Assembly: GCF_014836675.1 (NCBI RefSeq)
Contig: NZ_JACSQK010000012.1
Coordinates: 1-62,337 of the forward strand
Direction: 5' to 3'
From: Comamonas avium
GTDB taxonomy: Bacteria; Pseudomonadota; Gammaproteobacteria; Burkholderiales; Burkholderiaceae_C
Length of the DNA: 62,337 nucleotides
The position numbers and the translations under genes are program-made. Positions 10,293 through 19,811 of this stretch are shown one piece after another. How positions within the stretch are numbered: position 1 is the first letter of the stretch; every line of letters starts with the position of its first letter. Below the pieces are notes generated by a model. It saw only the letters and a program-made list of their open reading frames with translations. It had not been told where the DNA came from and did not search any database.

Positions 10293-11096
10293 ATGATGCC
10301 AACTGCAACATTGACGACACCCGCTATTGCACCGATTTCTGGGCGATCCAAGTTATCTGTGCGTGATCTGAATTTCTACTACGGCAAGTTCCATGCGTTG
10401 AAAAACATCAACCTGGAAATTCCCGAAAAGAAGGTGACGGCTTTTATTGGCCCGTCCGGCTGTGGCAAATCTACGCTGCTGCGCACATTTAACCGCATGT
10501 ACGAGCTGTACCCCGAGCAGCGTGCGCAAGGGCAAATCTTGCTCGACGGCGAGAACCTGCTGACCAGCAAGCAAGACGTTGCGCTGATTCGTGCCAAGGT
10601 GGGCATGGTGTTTCAAAAACCCACGCCGTTTCCGATGTCCATCTACGACAACATTGCCTTCGGCGTCAAGTTGTTCGAGAGTCTGGATGCCGCAGACATG
10701 GAAGAGCGCGTGGAGTGGGCACTGCGCAAGGCGGCGTTGTGGACCGAGGTGAAAGACAAGCTGCACCAAAGCGGCGCCAGCCTCTCGGGTGGCCAGCAAC
10801 AGCGCCTGTGCATTGCACGGGGCATTGCCATCAAGCCTGAAGTGCTGCTGCTGGACGAGCCTTGCTCGGCCCTGGACCCAATTTCTACCGCCAAGGTGGA
10901 AGAGCTGATTGCTGAGCTCAAAGACGACTACACCGTCGTCATCGTGACGCACAACATGCAGCAAGCCGCGCGCTGCAGTGATTACACCGCGTACATGTAT
11001 TTGGGTGACCTGGTGGAGTTTGGCGAGACAGAGCAACTGTTTTTCAAGCCCCAGCGCCGCGAAACAGAAGACTACATCACAGGCCGATTTGGTTAA
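10293..11096 (+). CDS. pstB: Phosphate ABC transporter ATP-binding protein
   Basis: ATPase that powers phosphate import, 267 residues. Walker A is GPSGCGKST near residue 54, the ABC signature is [16 protein letters not shown] near 165, and Walker B is [34 protein letters not shown] is the PstB-type H-loop region. Two adjacent ATG codons (10293, 10296) follow AAGGA (10284-10288); the second has the better spacing. The 445-base reading frame upstream of 10293 inside pstA is not part of the gene. Confidence 0.96.
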   Translation: MMPTATLTTPAIAPISGRSKLSVRDLNFYYGKFHALKNINLEIPEKKVTAFIGPSGCGKSTLLRTFNRMYELYPEQRAQGQILLDGENLLTSKQDVALIRAKVGMVFQKPTPFPMSIYDNIAFGVKLFESLDAADMEERVEWALRKAALWTEVKDKLHQSGASLSGGQQQRLCIARGIAIKPEVLLLDEPCSALDPISTAKVEELIAELKDDYTVVIVTHNMQQAARCSDYTAYMYLGDLVEFGETEQLFFKPQRRETEDYITGRFG

Positions 11097-11113
11097 TTCC
11101 GCAGGAGACAGAT

Positions 11114-11815
11114 ATGTCAGATAAGCATTTGTCGACACAGTTTGACAGTGAACTCAATCGTATTTCATCGCGAGTGATGGAGCTGGGCGGGATCGTGGAG
11201 CGCCAGATCAGCCAGGCGGTGTTTGCCTTGACCCAATTTAGCCTGGAAGCCGTGGAGCAAGTGGCTGCGCTGGAAGAGCGGGTCAACGCCATGGAGGTGG
11301 AAATTGACTATGAGCTGTCTTCCATCATTGGCCGCCGCCAGCCGACAGCACGTGATTTGCGCATGTTGATGGCGTTCTCCAAAGTAACGGCCAACCTGGA
11401 GCGCATGGGCGACGAAGCGCACAAGATGGCGCGCATGGTCAAGTCCATCATTGAAAGTGGCGCATCACGCGCCTTGCCCTCAGGGGAGCTGCGGGTTGCG
11501 GCAGAAATGGCCTCGGCACTGCTGCGCAAGGCGCTGGATGCTTTGGCTCGCCTAGATACCAAGGCCGCTTTGGGCATCCTGAAAGAAGACGACCTGATTG
11601 ATGATGAGTTTGATGGCTTTGTGCGCAAACTTATCACTTACATGATGGAAGATCCGCGCACAATTTCTGCCAGCCTGGACCTGCTGTTCCTTGCCAAGGC
11701 GGTGGAGCGCATTGGTGATCACTCCAAAAATGTGGCCGAACTCATCATCTACTTGGTGGAGGGCAAGGACATTCGCCACCAGTCCATGGATGTGATTGAG
11801 TCGGCGGTGCGTTAA
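11114..11815 (+). CDS. phoU: Phosphate signalling protein PhoU
   Basis: PhoU links the Pst transporter to PhoR and keeps the Pho regulon off when phosphate is plentiful. The 233-residue protein has the two three-helix PhoU repeats, with ALEERVNAMEVEIDYELSS in the first and AKAVERIGDHSKNVAELII in the second carrying the metal-binding E/D motif. It lies 17 bases after pstB, before phoB. Confidence 0.95.
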   Translation: MSDKHLSTQFDSELNRISSRVMELGGIVERQISQAVFALTQFSLEAVEQVAALEERVNAMEVEIDYELSSIIGRRQPTARDLRMLMAFSKVTANLERMGDEAHKMARMVKSIIESGASRALPSGELRVAAEMASALLRKALDALARLDTKAALGILKEDDLIDDEFDGFVRKLITYMMEDPRTISASLDLLFLAKAVERIGDHSKNVAELIIYLVEGKDIRHQSMDVIESAVR

Positions 11816-11834
11816 ACAAGCCCAGGTAAGAAGC

Positions 11835-12533
11835 ATGAAGAAATTGCCGCAAGTACTGATTGTTGAAGATGAGCCCGCCATTGCCGAGCTGATCGCAGTG
11901 AATTTGCGCCACAACGGTTTTACCCCTGTGTGGGCTGAAGATGGCGTGAGCGCACAGCGGGAGCTGGATGCTGCGCTGCCCGATGTGATCTTGCTGGACT
12001 GGATGCTGCCTGGTGGCTCCAGCGGCCTGAATCTGGCGCGCAAGTGGCGCGCAGATCAGCGCAGCAAACACGTGCCCATCTTGATGCTGACAGCACGTGG
12101 TGACGAGCCAGACAAGATTGCAGGCCTGGACGCCGGGGCCGATGACTACATCACCAAGCCGTTTTCAACCCAGGAACTGCTGGCGCGTATTCGCGCCGTA
12201 CTGCGCCGGCGCACGCCTGAGCAAGCCGGCGAGCGTGTACAGGTGGGAGATCTGGTGCTGGACAGCGAAACACACCGGGTGACTTACCAGGACCAGCCAC
12301 TCAAGCTGGGGCCCACGGAGTTCAAGCTGCTCAACCACTTTATGCACAACCCAGAGCGCGTGCACAGCCGCGGGCAGCTGCTGGATAAGGTGTGGGGCGA
12401 CCATGTCTACATTGAAGAGCGCACGGTGGATGTACACATCAAACGCTTGCGCGAAGCATTGGGTGAGGCTGGTAGCCTGGTGGAGACCGTGCGCGGTGCG
12501 GGCTACCGATTGTCTGCAGGATCAACCGCCTAA
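11835..12533 (+). CDS. phoB: Phosphate regulon response regulator PhoB
   Basis: OmpR-family transcription factor that binds Pho boxes when phosphorylated, 232 residues. The receiver domain has acidic EDE near residues 9-11, the phospho-acceptor Asp in VILLDWMLPGGSSG, Thr in LMLTARGDE and Lys in YITKPF. The C-terminal winged helix includes LGPTEFKLLNHFMHNPERV and RTVDVHIKRLREAL. I chose ATG 11835 (MKKLPQVLIVEDEP) over the upstream ORF start inside phoU. Likely direct targets here are ppk and pstS. Confidence 0.96.
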   Translation: MKKLPQVLIVEDEPAIAELIAVNLRHNGFTPVWAEDGVSAQRELDAALPDVILLDWMLPGGSSGLNLARKWRADQRSKHVPILMLTARGDEPDKIAGLDAGADDYITKPFSTQELLARIRAVLRRRTPEQAGERVQVGDLVLDSETHRVTYQDQPLKLGPTEFKLLNHFMHNPERVHSRGQLLDKVWGDHVYIEERTVDVHIKRLREALGEAGSLVETVRGAGYRLSAGSTA

Positions 12534-12542
12534 GGATGCGTG

Positions 12543-13907
12543 ATGGCTTTGCGCTGGATGGAGTTATTGCTGTTGCAAACGCTGCTGGTGGGTATCGCAG
12601 CTTGGCTCTGGGGGCCGTGGGCAGGGCTGGCCGGGGCACTGCTGGCTACATGGCTGTGGATGCTGTGGGACAACTGGCAGGCGCAGCGCTTGCACCACTG
12701 GCTGGTGCGGGGGGATATGACTGTGCAGCCACGCGTGCGTGGGGTGTGGAGTTTGCTGGCCACTTACATGCGCCGATCTGCCCGTTCACGCGAACAGGCT
12801 GTGGTTGCCGCTGAGCAGCGCGTGCAGGATATTTTGGCGGCTTTGCAAGCCAGCCCCAATGGTCTGGTGCTGATGGATGCTGAGGGCCATATAGAGTGGT
12901 GCAACCACATGGCTGAGCGCCACTTTGGCTTTGATGCTGAGCGTGACATCCAGCAGACCATTGGCAATTTGGTACGCGATCCTGCATTCAGTGGTTATTG
13001 GGCGAGCCAGGATTTCTCTCAGCCCGTGCTGATGGCTGGGCGTGAAAGTTCACCTTCACGGCCAGTGATGCTGTCGGTACACATCTACCCCTATGGGGAT
13101 GGCCGCCATTTGTTGCTGGCGCGTGACATCACTGCGCTGGAGCAGGCCGAGGCCATGCGCCGTGATTTCGTTGCCAACGTCTCGCACGAGATTCGCACAC
13201 CACTGACGGTGTTGGTGGGTTTTGTGGAAACTTTGCAAACTTTGAATTTGTCGCCTCAAGAGCACAAGCACTATCTGTCGTTGATGGCGCAGCAGGCCGG
13301 GCGCATGCAAAACCTGGTGCAAGATTTGCTCACGCTGTCACGGCTGGAGGGTAGCCCGCTGCCGGGTTACAGCGAATGGGTGCCCGTTGCCTCCATGCTC
13401 TCGCAATGCACGGTCGAGGCGCAAGCGCTGTCCAAACTACTGACCAAAGGTGCGGCCGGGCATGTCATCAGCTTTCCCCAGCCCGGTGCGCCGGGTATGG
13501 ACTGGGACATTGCGGGCGCGCAGGCTGAGTTGATCAGTGCCTTCTCCAACCTCATCAGCAATGCTTTGCGCTATACACCTGCGGGTGGCACAGTGCAGGT
13601 GCGCTGGGACGTCTTGCCCGATGGTGGCGCGCGCTTTTCGGTTCAAGACTCTGGCCCCGGGATTGATCCCGCACACATTGGCCGTTTGACGGAGCGTTTT
13701 TACCGGATCGATCGCAGCCGCTCACGCGACACCGGTGGCACAGGCCTGGGCCTGGCGATTGTCAAGCACGCACTGCAGCGCCATGGTGTCAAGCTGGAAA
13801 TTCACAGCCAGCTGGGCGCCGGTGCAGTGTTCAGCGCCGTCTTTCCCGCGCACCGCTTGCGTGATGCACAGCGTGTGCATGCATTGCCAGAGGCTTTGCC
13901 CAAGTAA
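12543..13907 (+). CDS. phoR: Phosphate regulon sensor histidine kinase PhoR
   Basis: Membrane kinase that phosphorylates PhoB, 454 residues. Two hydrophobic segments lie at about residues 5-45, then a charged linker and a PAS domain (ALQASPNGLVLMDAEGHIEW near 100-120). The H box is FVANVSHEIRTPLTVLVGF near residue 211. The N box is FSNLISNALRYTP, G1 is DSGPGID, and G2 is GTGLGLAIVKHAL. AAGGA lies about 6 bases before the ATG at 12543. It closes the pst-pho run; phoB ends 9 bases upstream. Confidence 0.95.
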   Translation: MALRWMELLLLQTLLVGIAAWLWGPWAGLAGALLATWLWMLWDNWQAQRLHHWLVRGDMTVQPRVRGVWSLLATYMRRSARSREQAVVAAEQRVQDILAALQASPNGLVLMDAEGHIEWCNHMAERHFGFDAERDIQQTIGNLVRDPAFSGYWASQDFSQPVLMAGRESSPSRPVMLSVHIYPYGDGRHLLLARDITALEQAEAMRRDFVANVSHEIRTPLTVLVGFVETLQTLNLSPQEHKHYLSLMAQQAGRMQNLVQDLLTLSRLEGSPLPGYSEWVPVASMLSQCTVEAQALSKLLTKGAAGHVISFPQPGAPGMDWDIAGAQAELISAFSNLISNALRYTPAGGTVQVRWDVLPDGGARFSVQDSGPGIDPAHIGRLTERFYRIDRSRSRDTGGTGLGLAIVKHALQRHGVKLEIHSQLGAGAVFSAVFPAHRLRDAQRVHALPEALPK

Positions 13908-14059
13908 CCCTCGCTGGCACAAGCATGGATATTGCGGGGGCGGTGAGCAGTGGATTGCATGTGCCCGATCTGAGCGGTTGACACGCTGCGGTGCCTGTGG
14001 AGCAAGGCACGCGCAGTACAGGTTTCAATCTTGGTGTAGCTGCAGCGTAGGCGCCACGC

Positions 14060-15412
14060 CTAGCGAGCGTCTGCTAGCTGCGCCTGAAAAACCTTATGCA
14101 GTAGAAAAACAAAAAGACTAGCTACCAGCGCAAGCGCCAAGCCACTTCCAATCCAAAAAGGCATTGGATTCGTTGACCAGTAAGCGCTGGTAGCTTCATT
14201 TTTATAAGCAAGCCAGTAGCCTCCGCCCAGACCGCCGCCCCATAGCAAGCCGCAATACACCACCAGTGGTGCAACGGTTACGCGCCAGCAGCGCAGCAAG
14301 AAAATACAGACGCACTGAATGCTGTCGGATGCGTGGTACAGCGCTACCCACAGCAGCAGCGATGAGGTGAGCGCGATCACGTGCGGGTCTGCGGTGTAGA
14401 TGTGGGGAATGTAGGCGCGGGCCAGCAGCAAACTGCTGCACAGCACCAGACCACTGGCCAGCGCAATCTTCACACCCAGCCAGGCCAGCTTTTGGGCCTG
14501 GGCTTCATTGCCTGCGCCACGCCACCAGCTGACGCGGGCGCTGATGGCAATGCCCAGCGACAGAGGCACCATGTAGCAAACACCAGCCAGGTTGGCTGCA
14601 ATCTGGTGGCTGGCTGCGGCCATGGCCCCCTGGCGTGCCACAAAAAGTGCCACCAGCGTAAATGAGGTGACCTCTACCAAGATCGACAGCCCTGCGGGCA
14701 CGCCCAGGCGCAGAAAAGCGCTGATGCGCTGCCAGTCAGGCGCTTCCATGCGCTGCCATATCTGCAGGGGGACATACAGTTTTTGGCGGCGCATCAGCAC
14801 GATGGCGACGATGGCGATGGCGTAGTCCACCAGCAAGGTGGCCCAGGCGCAACCGGCTGCACCCTGGGGCTCAAGCCCCCAGCCGCCAAAAGTAAACCAG
14901 ATGGACAGCGGCACTTTCAACACCAGCGCACCCACCTGCAGCCAAGTGACCAGCTGTGGGTGCCCCAGCGCCTGGTTGAGCGTGGCATACAGTCGAAAAA
15001 ACATGGCCGAGGGCAGCGCCCAGCCCACAATCATGAGGTAGGCGCGCACATCGGCCTGCATGCTTTGCGGCACCTCGGTCCAGGTCAGGATGGGTTCTGG
15101 AAAAACCAAAATAACCATGCCCAGCAACGTAAAGCCAAGCGCCAGATACAGCGACTGGCGAAACGATGCGCCAATCGCCGTGGTCTCGCCTTTGCCGTGC
15201 TGCTCGGCCCAGATTGGCAGCAGGGCCTGCAAGATGCCCATGAGTGAGACGTACACACTCACAAACACGGCAGAGGCTACCGACAGGGCGGCCAAGGCTT
15301 CTGAAGAAAAGCGACCCGCAACAATGGTGTCAGTCACACCAAAGGCCATGATCGCCAGTTGCCCGGCAAGCACGGTGCCTGCATGCCGCGCAATCGTGGC
15401 AAGTTCATGCAT
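14060..15412 (-). CDS. MATE-family efflux transporter
   Basis: Cation-coupled multidrug exporter of the inner membrane, 450 residues, about 12 membrane segments. Typical MATE features include AGQLAIMAFGVTDTIVAGR near residues 16-34, MGILQALLPIWAEQHGKGE and LGVPAGLSILVEVTSFTLV. Odd: the last 45 codons contain an in-frame 82-bp palindromic repeat (14117-14198) that encodes part of the final membrane segment. It stops 15 bases from the upstream gene at 15428, so the two may be co-transcribed. Substrates cannot be predicted. Confidence 0.9.
   Translation of the reverse strand: MHELATIARHAGTVLAGQLAIMAFGVTDTIVAGRFSSEALAALSVASAVFVSVYVSLMGILQALLPIWAEQHGKGETTAIGASFRQSLYLALGFTLLGMVILVFPEPILTWTEVPQSMQADVRAYLMIVGWALPSAMFFRLYATLNQALGHPQLVTWLQVGALVLKVPLSIWFTFGGWGLEPQGAAGCAWATLLVDYAIAIVAIVLMRRQKLYVPLQIWQRMEAPDWQRISAFLRLGVPAGLSILVEVTSFTLVALFVARQGAMAAASHQIAANLAGVCYMVPLSLGIAISARVSWWRGAGNEAQAQKLAWLGVKIALASGLVLCSSLLLARAYIPHIYTADPHVIALTSSLLLWVALYHASDSIQCVCIFLLRCWRVTVAPLVVYCGLLWGGGLGGGYWLAYKNEATSAYWSTNPMPFWIGSGLALALVASLFVFLLHKVFQAQLADAR
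14117..14198. repeat. 82-bp palindromic repeat, copy inside the MATE coding sequence
   Basis: Outer arms AGCTACCAGCGC (14120-14131) and GCGCTGGTAGCT (14184-14195) are a perfect 12-bp inverted pair. Their spacing puts GCGC at offset 67 from the left end, exactly as in the intergenic copies. GTAAGCGCTGGTAGCT resembles GTAAGCGCTAACAGCT of the 29559 copy. The inner part (AATCCA and TGGATT) has diverged. It is read through in frame by the MATE gene. Confidence 0.6.
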
Positions 15413-15427
15413 AGATGGCCTCTGACT

Positions 15428-17125
15428 TCAAGGGGTGCGGTGCAAGACCAGCAGGTTGTCTTTGCGCTCTGTCGGGCGTGTCACTTGCTGCACGAATTGC
15501 CACTGCGCGGCTGCTTCGGTATCTACGGCAGACCAGGCGGCAGGTGTTGCAATCAACCAGTTGCACTGAGCATCAGTGGCTGTGGCAATGCCGCGCTGCA
15601 ATTGCCAGGGTGCGTAAAAACGAAACGCAGTGGTGAGCGCCGGCGTAAAACCAAGTGTGCGCACACAGGACACATCACGTGGAATCACGTGTGCCACGGC
15701 ATTGACGTGTGGGGTATAGCTGCGGGCATAGTCCAGCATGGGAAGCCACAGCGTCATCAGCAATACCCAGCCTAAAACGGTTCCGCCAGCAGGCACTGCC
15801 AGGCTTTTCCATATCGCCGCACGGTGCCGACGTGTGCGCCATGCCACCAAAAGGATCCAGCCAATCGTTGCGGCCACGGCCACTAAGAAGGAGAAAAGCG
15901 AAAAGGACGGCTCAAAACCAATGGCCAGACGCTGTATGTTTTCAGCGGGCTTGGCGGGGAAGCCCGTTTGCACAGAAATCCATACCACCCAGATCGTAAT
16001 GGCCGAAATGGTGAAAAAGAACAGTGTGAGCCAGTCGATCAGTGCCCCCAGACTGCGCTTGAACGTGGGCAATGCAAAAGCAGCCAGCGCTGCAATACCG
16101 GGTAAGGCCAAAATCAGTGAGCGATCACCATCCATTGTGAAGATGGTGCAAAACACCGCTATGACCCAGAGCCACAGTGGCCAGGCCAGGTGCGAGTTGT
16201 GCCGTGGGTGTACCAATTGCCCGCGCCAGCGCCACAGCGCCCACAGTGCCAGCAGCCACGCCGGCCAGCTGAACCACATCAGCAGGCGGGCAATACTTTG
16301 CCAGTCTTTGCCTTGCTGCCAGGGGTTGATCAAACGGTATTCCCACAAGCCAAGCAACCAGGCTGCACTGGCAGCCACTGCCATGGACAGAATCCACCAG
16401 GCAGCCCAGCTATAGCGCTGCTGAAGTTTGGGTGTTTGAACGCACAGCGTCATGGCCACAGCGCCCAGACCCAGGAACATGGCCATCGAAGGCGCACCCG
16501 AAAGAGCCAGCGCAAGCATGCCAAGCAAGGCTGCAGCGGCAGATAGCTTGGGTTGCCACCACATACAGGCCGCTGCAAAGAAAAGGGCGCACACCGCTGT
16601 CAGCTGCACCAGCGTGTGGCTGGTTTCATGCGAAAACTGAGCCAGGCCCAGGCAGGCCATGAGGGCGAGCAAGCCGCCATCAGCCAGCGCGCGCGCGTAG
16701 TCAGTAGGGGAGGCTTCTCCGCCAAAAGCAAACACTACAGGCTGTGCCCCGGGGGTGCGAGCCAGGCTAAACACCGCACGCCATGTACACAGCAGGGCCA
16801 GAGCCAGCAGTACCATAAAAGGCAGGCGTACCACCACATCTGCAGGCATGGTGGACGGGAGCAACCGCAGTGCCCATGCCCCTAGCCAGTATTGCAATAT
16901 GCCCGGGACATCAGGCTTGATGCCGTCAATCAAGGGCTGTGTCCAGCTTGTCTCGCTATGCGCCATGGCCTGCATGTAGCCAAAGGCAGCGATGTCGACA
17001 TCACGCCAGGGCTCGCGACCTACAAAGCCGGCAAGGATGTAAGTGATGCAAAGCAGCAGCATGATCCAGCGTGGCAGGCTGCGGACCGCGTTTTGGGCAA
17101 CGATGGCGGGTGAGGGCGGATTCAT
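15428..17125 (-). CDS. ArnT/PMT-like polytopic membrane glycosyltransferase, putative
   Basis: This 565-residue protein has about 11-12 hydrophobic segments. Near its start, LAGFVGREPWRDVDIAAFGY resembles the first periplasmic loop of GT-C transferases (ArnT, PMT), where acidic residues are catalytic, and WTQPLIDGIKPDVPGILQYW fits the same loop. A soluble C-terminal part of about 100 residues follows. By family knowledge such proteins transfer a lipid-linked sugar to lipid A or protein; substrate and activity here are inference. I chose ATG 17125 (MNPPSPAIVAQNAV); the frame extends to a TTG at 17170. Confidence 0.65.
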   Translation of the reverse strand: MNPPSPAIVAQNAVRSLPRWIMLLLCITYILAGFVGREPWRDVDIAAFGYMQAMAHSETSWTQPLIDGIKPDVPGILQYWLGAWALRLLPSTMPADVVVRLPFMVLLALALLCTWRAVFSLARTPGAQPVVFAFGGEASPTDYARALADGGLLALMACLGLAQFSHETSHTLVQLTAVCALFFAAACMWWQPKLSAAAALLGMLALALSGAPSMAMFLGLGAVAMTLCVQTPKLQQRYSWAAWWILSMAVAASAAWLLGLWEYRLINPWQQGKDWQSIARLLMWFSWPAWLLALWALWRWRGQLVHPRHNSHLAWPLWLWVIAVFCTIFTMDGDRSLILALPGIAALAAFALPTFKRSLGALIDWLTLFFFTISAITIWVVWISVQTGFPAKPAENIQRLAIGFEPSFSLFSFLVAVAATIGWILLVAWRTRRHRAAIWKSLAVPAGGTVLGWVLLMTLWLPMLDYARSYTPHVNAVAHVIPRDVSCVRTLGFTPALTTAFRFYAPWQLQRGIATATDAQCNWLIATPAAWSAVDTEAAAQWQFVQQVTRPTERKDNLLVLHRTP

Positions 17126-17263
17126 GAAAGCAAAGTAGGCATGCCAATGGAGCGCATGCAGGTAAAGCAAATAACTGGGTGGTGCGCGCTAGCATGCCAC
17201 GACTGCGTGGTGTCTGCAGCCATGTCCATGCTTGTTGCATCCACGTGTCTTACATGTGCTGCA

Positions 17264-17302
17264 AAAGAAAAAGGCAGCCGGGTTGCCCTGGCTGCCTTTT
17301 TG
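17264..17302 (-). terminator. Terminator of rpmE2
   Basis: AAAAGGCAGCC and GGCTGCCTTTTT form a strong hairpin flanked by A and T tracts on both sides, so it can also act on the plus strand. It lies just after the rpmE2 stop on the minus strand. Confidence 0.85.
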
Positions 17303-17318
17303 GCGGGAAAGTAAAAAA

Positions 17319-17564
17319 TTACTTCTTGCCGAAGCGGTTGCGGAAGCGCTCCACACGGCCGCCCATGTTGTCCACCGACTTTTGAGTGCCGGTGTAGAAG
17401 GGGTGCGATTCAGAAGAAGTATCCAGCTTGAACAGGGGATATTCCTTGCCCTCGAAAGTTTCTGTTTCCTTGGTGTTGGCGCAAGAACGTGTCACGAACT
17501 TGAAGTCGTTAGACATGTCAACGAACAGAACTTCGCGGTAATTGGGGTGAATGCCTTCTTTCAT
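17319..17564 (-). CDS. rpmE2: 50S ribosomal protein L31, type B
   Basis: Ribosomal protein of 81 residues: [18 protein letters not shown] at the start, then [20 protein letters not shown] and [19 protein letters not shown]. It is the zinc-free (C-minus) form, since the CxxC pairs of type A L31 are absent and only one Cys (near residue 28) remains. A promoter with TATAAT lies in the gap to rho. Type B L31 is usually favoured when zinc is scarce. No type A copy lies in this window. Confidence 0.95.
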   Translation of the reverse strand: MKEGIHPNYREVLFVDMSNDFKFVTRSCANTKETETFEGKEYPLFKLDTSSESHPFYTGTQKSVDNMGGRVERFRNRFGKK

Positions 17565-17652
17565 GATCTTCCTTTAGTCAAGTGCGGTAGCCGTGCCAAA
17601 CCCGAAGCAACCTTTGCTTCGAAAATGCATTCAACATACTTTCCGCAATAAA

Positions 17653-17689
17653 GCCTCTCATTATAGCGTGAGAGGCGAAATTTTCGCAA
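17653..17689 (-). promoter_or_regulatory. rpmE2 promoter within a possible rho terminator hairpin
   Basis: On the minus strand, TTGCGA (17689-17684) and TATAAT (17665-17660) are separated by 18 bases, a good sigma-70 promoter for rpmE2. The -10 lies in the loop of a GCCTCTCA/TGAGAGGC hairpin (17676-17653) followed by TTTATT, which may terminate rho. Confidence 0.55.
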
Positions 17690-17702
17690 AACGCGCAGCG
17701 GC

Positions 17703-18965
17703 TTAGCCGCCGCGACGCATCATGTCGAAGAATTCGACATTGTTTTTTGTCTGCTTCATGTTCTTGATCATGAGCTCCATGGACTCAATTTCGTCCATGT
17801 TGTACATGAATTGACGCAAGATGCGCGTCTTTTGCAAGATTTCGGGTGCCAGCAGCAACTCTTCGCGGCGTGTGCCGCTCTTTGTCAGATCAATCGCAGG
17901 GAATACGCGCTTTTCGTACAGGCGGCGGCTCAGGTGAATTTCGCTGTTGCCTGTGCCCTTGAATTCTTCAAAAATCACTTCGTCCATGCGCGAACCGGTG
18001 TCAACCAGCGCAGTGGCGATGATGGTCAGAGAGCCACCTTCTTCCACGTTGCGCGCTGCGCCAAAGAATCGCTTGGGGCGCTGCAGGGCGTTGGCATCCA
18101 CACCGCCGGACAGCACTTTGCCCGACGAAGGCACCACGTTGTTGTAGGCGCGAGCCAGACGTGTGATCGAGTCCAGCAAGATCACGACGTCTTTCTTCAA
18201 TTCCACCAAGCGCTTGGCGCGCTCAATCACCATCTCGGCGACGTGCACGTGGCGGCTGGCGGTTTCGTCAAAGGTGGATGCAATGATTTCGCCCTTCACG
18301 GAGCGTTGCATTTCTGTCACTTCTTCAGGGCGTTCATCAACCAGCAGCACCATCAGGTGCACGTCGGGATTGTTGGCCGTGATGGCGTGGGCGATGTGCT
18401 GCATCATCATGGTCTTGCCGCTCTTGGGAGGGGCAACAATCAGTGCACGCTGGCCGCGGCCAATGGGGGCAATGATGTCGATGATGCGGCCAGTAATGTT
18501 CTCTTCGGACTTGATGTCACGCTCAAGCTTCATCTGCTCCTTGGGGAACAGCGGCGTGAGATTTTCAAACATCACCTTGTGCTTGTTCGACTCGGGGGAG
18601 TCGCCGTTGACCTTGTCCAGCTTGGTCAGTGCGAAGTAGCGTTCCCCATCTTTAGGGGTGCGCACTTCGCCTTCAATCATGTCGCCCGTGTGCAGGTTAA
18701 AGCGGCGCACCTGGCTGGGGGAGATGTAGATGTCGTCGGTGCTGGCCGTGAAGTTGGTGTCTGGGCTGCGCAGAAAGCCAAAGCCGTCCGGCAAAATTTC
18801 CAGCACGCCATCGGCGAAAACTTGTTCACCGGCTTTGGCTCGCTTTTTAATAATTGCGAACATCAGCTCTTGCTTGCGCATGCGACCGGTGTTTTCAATG
18901 TCAAGCGCTTCGGCTTGCTTCAACACTTCAAAGACGTGCAGGGCCTTGAGTTCGTTAAGGTGCAT
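17703..18965 (-). CDS. rho: Transcription termination factor Rho
   Basis: Hexameric RNA helicase that ends transcription, 420 residues (normal length). The N-terminal Rho_N and cold-shock-like RNA-binding domains include [15 protein letters not shown]. Walker A is [12 protein letters not shown] near residue 180 and Walker B lies in [18 protein letters not shown]-loop and R-loop segments follow ([16 protein letters not shown], then [13 protein letters not shown]). Order trxA-rho-rpmE2 on the minus strand is usual in Burkholderiales. Confidence 0.98.
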   Translation of the reverse strand: MHLNELKALHVFEVLKQAEALDIENTGRMRKQELMFAIIKKRAKAGEQVFADGVLEILPDGFGFLRSPDTNFTASTDDIYISPSQVRRFNLHTGDMIEGEVRTPKDGERYFALTKLDKVNGDSPESNKHKVMFENLTPLFPKEQMKLERDIKSEENITGRIIDIIAPIGRGQRALIVAPPKSGKTMMMQHIAHAITANNPDVHLMVLLVDERPEEVTEMQRSVKGEIIASTFDETASRHVHVAEMVIERAKRLVELKKDVVILLDSITRLARAYNNVVPSSGKVLSGGVDANALQRPKRFFGAARNVEEGGSLTIIATALVDTGSRMDEVIFEEFKGTGNSEIHLSRRLYEKRVFPAIDLTKSGTRREELLLAPEILQKTRILRQFMYNMDEIESMELMIKNMKQTKNNVEFFDMMRRGG

Positions 18966-19123
18966 CTGGAGTTACTCCTGGCGGAGTTCAAAGAAATCTG
19001 GGGATGTGGCGAATGCCAGAGTAATCGGCGAGGAGCGCAGTACGTCGATGGCTTGCCAAGATGATCAGAAACGGCCGCCAATGCTTTGGGCCGTGATCGG
19101 GTTTTATTATGACAGGAAAAGCG

Positions 19124-19160
19124 GGCAAACTGCATAGTAGTTTGTGTAATGCAGTTTGCC
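19124..19160 (-). terminator. Hairpin between trxA and rho, possible trxA terminator
   Basis: GGCAAACTGCAT (19124-19135) and ATGCAGTTTGCC (19149-19160) form a perfect 12-bp stem with a 13-base loop. On the minus strand it is followed by CGCTTTTCC, a weak T tract. A -10-like CATAAT for rho lies just beyond it. It could be a partial terminator or part of the rho leader. Confidence 0.5.
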
Positions 19161-19240
19161 ACATGCTGCGGCTTCAGGTTGACATGGGCCTGTGCGCCGT
19201 GCCAGCGCAGCCTTCACAGCAGTGCGCTGGCTTTTAAAGA

Positions 19241-19573
19241 TCAGCCAACGTGCTGGTCAATGAAGGCGGTCAACTGGGGTTTGGCCAGTGCACCTACCTT
19301 GGTGGCAACGAGTTCGCCGTTCTTGAAGATCATCAAGGTAGGAATGCCGCGAATGCCGAACTTGGCGGGAATTTCGCGGTTTTCGTCTACGTTCATCTTG
19401 GTGATGGTGATCTTGCCTTCGTAGGCTTTGGAGACGTCGTCCAAAATGGGGGCAATCATCTTGCAGGGACCGCACCATTCAGCCCAGTAGTCCACCAGTA
19501 CGGTGCTGCCGGGCTGCAGTACATCCGATTCAAAGCTGGCGTCAGTGACATGCTTGATGAGTTCGCTGGCCAT
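19241..19573 (-). CDS. trxA: Thioredoxin
   Basis: Disulfide reductase of 110 residues. The active site is WAEWCGPCKMIAPIL near residues 30-45, and the cis-Pro segment is GIRGIPTLMIFKNGE. I chose the ATG at 19573 (MASELIKHVTDASF), with AAGGAAG upstream; the longer frame from 19720 is upstream leader. It is followed by rho on the same strand. Confidence 0.96.
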   Translation of the reverse strand: MASELIKHVTDASFESDVLQPGSTVLVDYWAEWCGPCKMIAPILDDVSKAYEGKITITKMNVDENREIPAKFGIRGIPTLMIFKNGELVATKVGALAKPQLTAFIDQHVG

Positions 19574-19811
19574 GGATTTCTTCCTTGTTGTGAGTGTGGG
19601 GGCGGGGCGCATAAAGCGCACGAAAGTTCGAATAATTGTGACAGAAACGAATGTCCAGACGTGCCTTGTGGCTGGGCAAAAACAACTATGGCTTTTATAG
19701 GCGTGCCCAATGGGTGGCATTGGCGTGGTTGCCCCTGGGTCTTCGAGCAGGCGTTATGCTGCCAGCCCTTTGGCGCTTGGTCGCCGGTATTTGTGAAAGA
19801 TAGGTTTGTCT

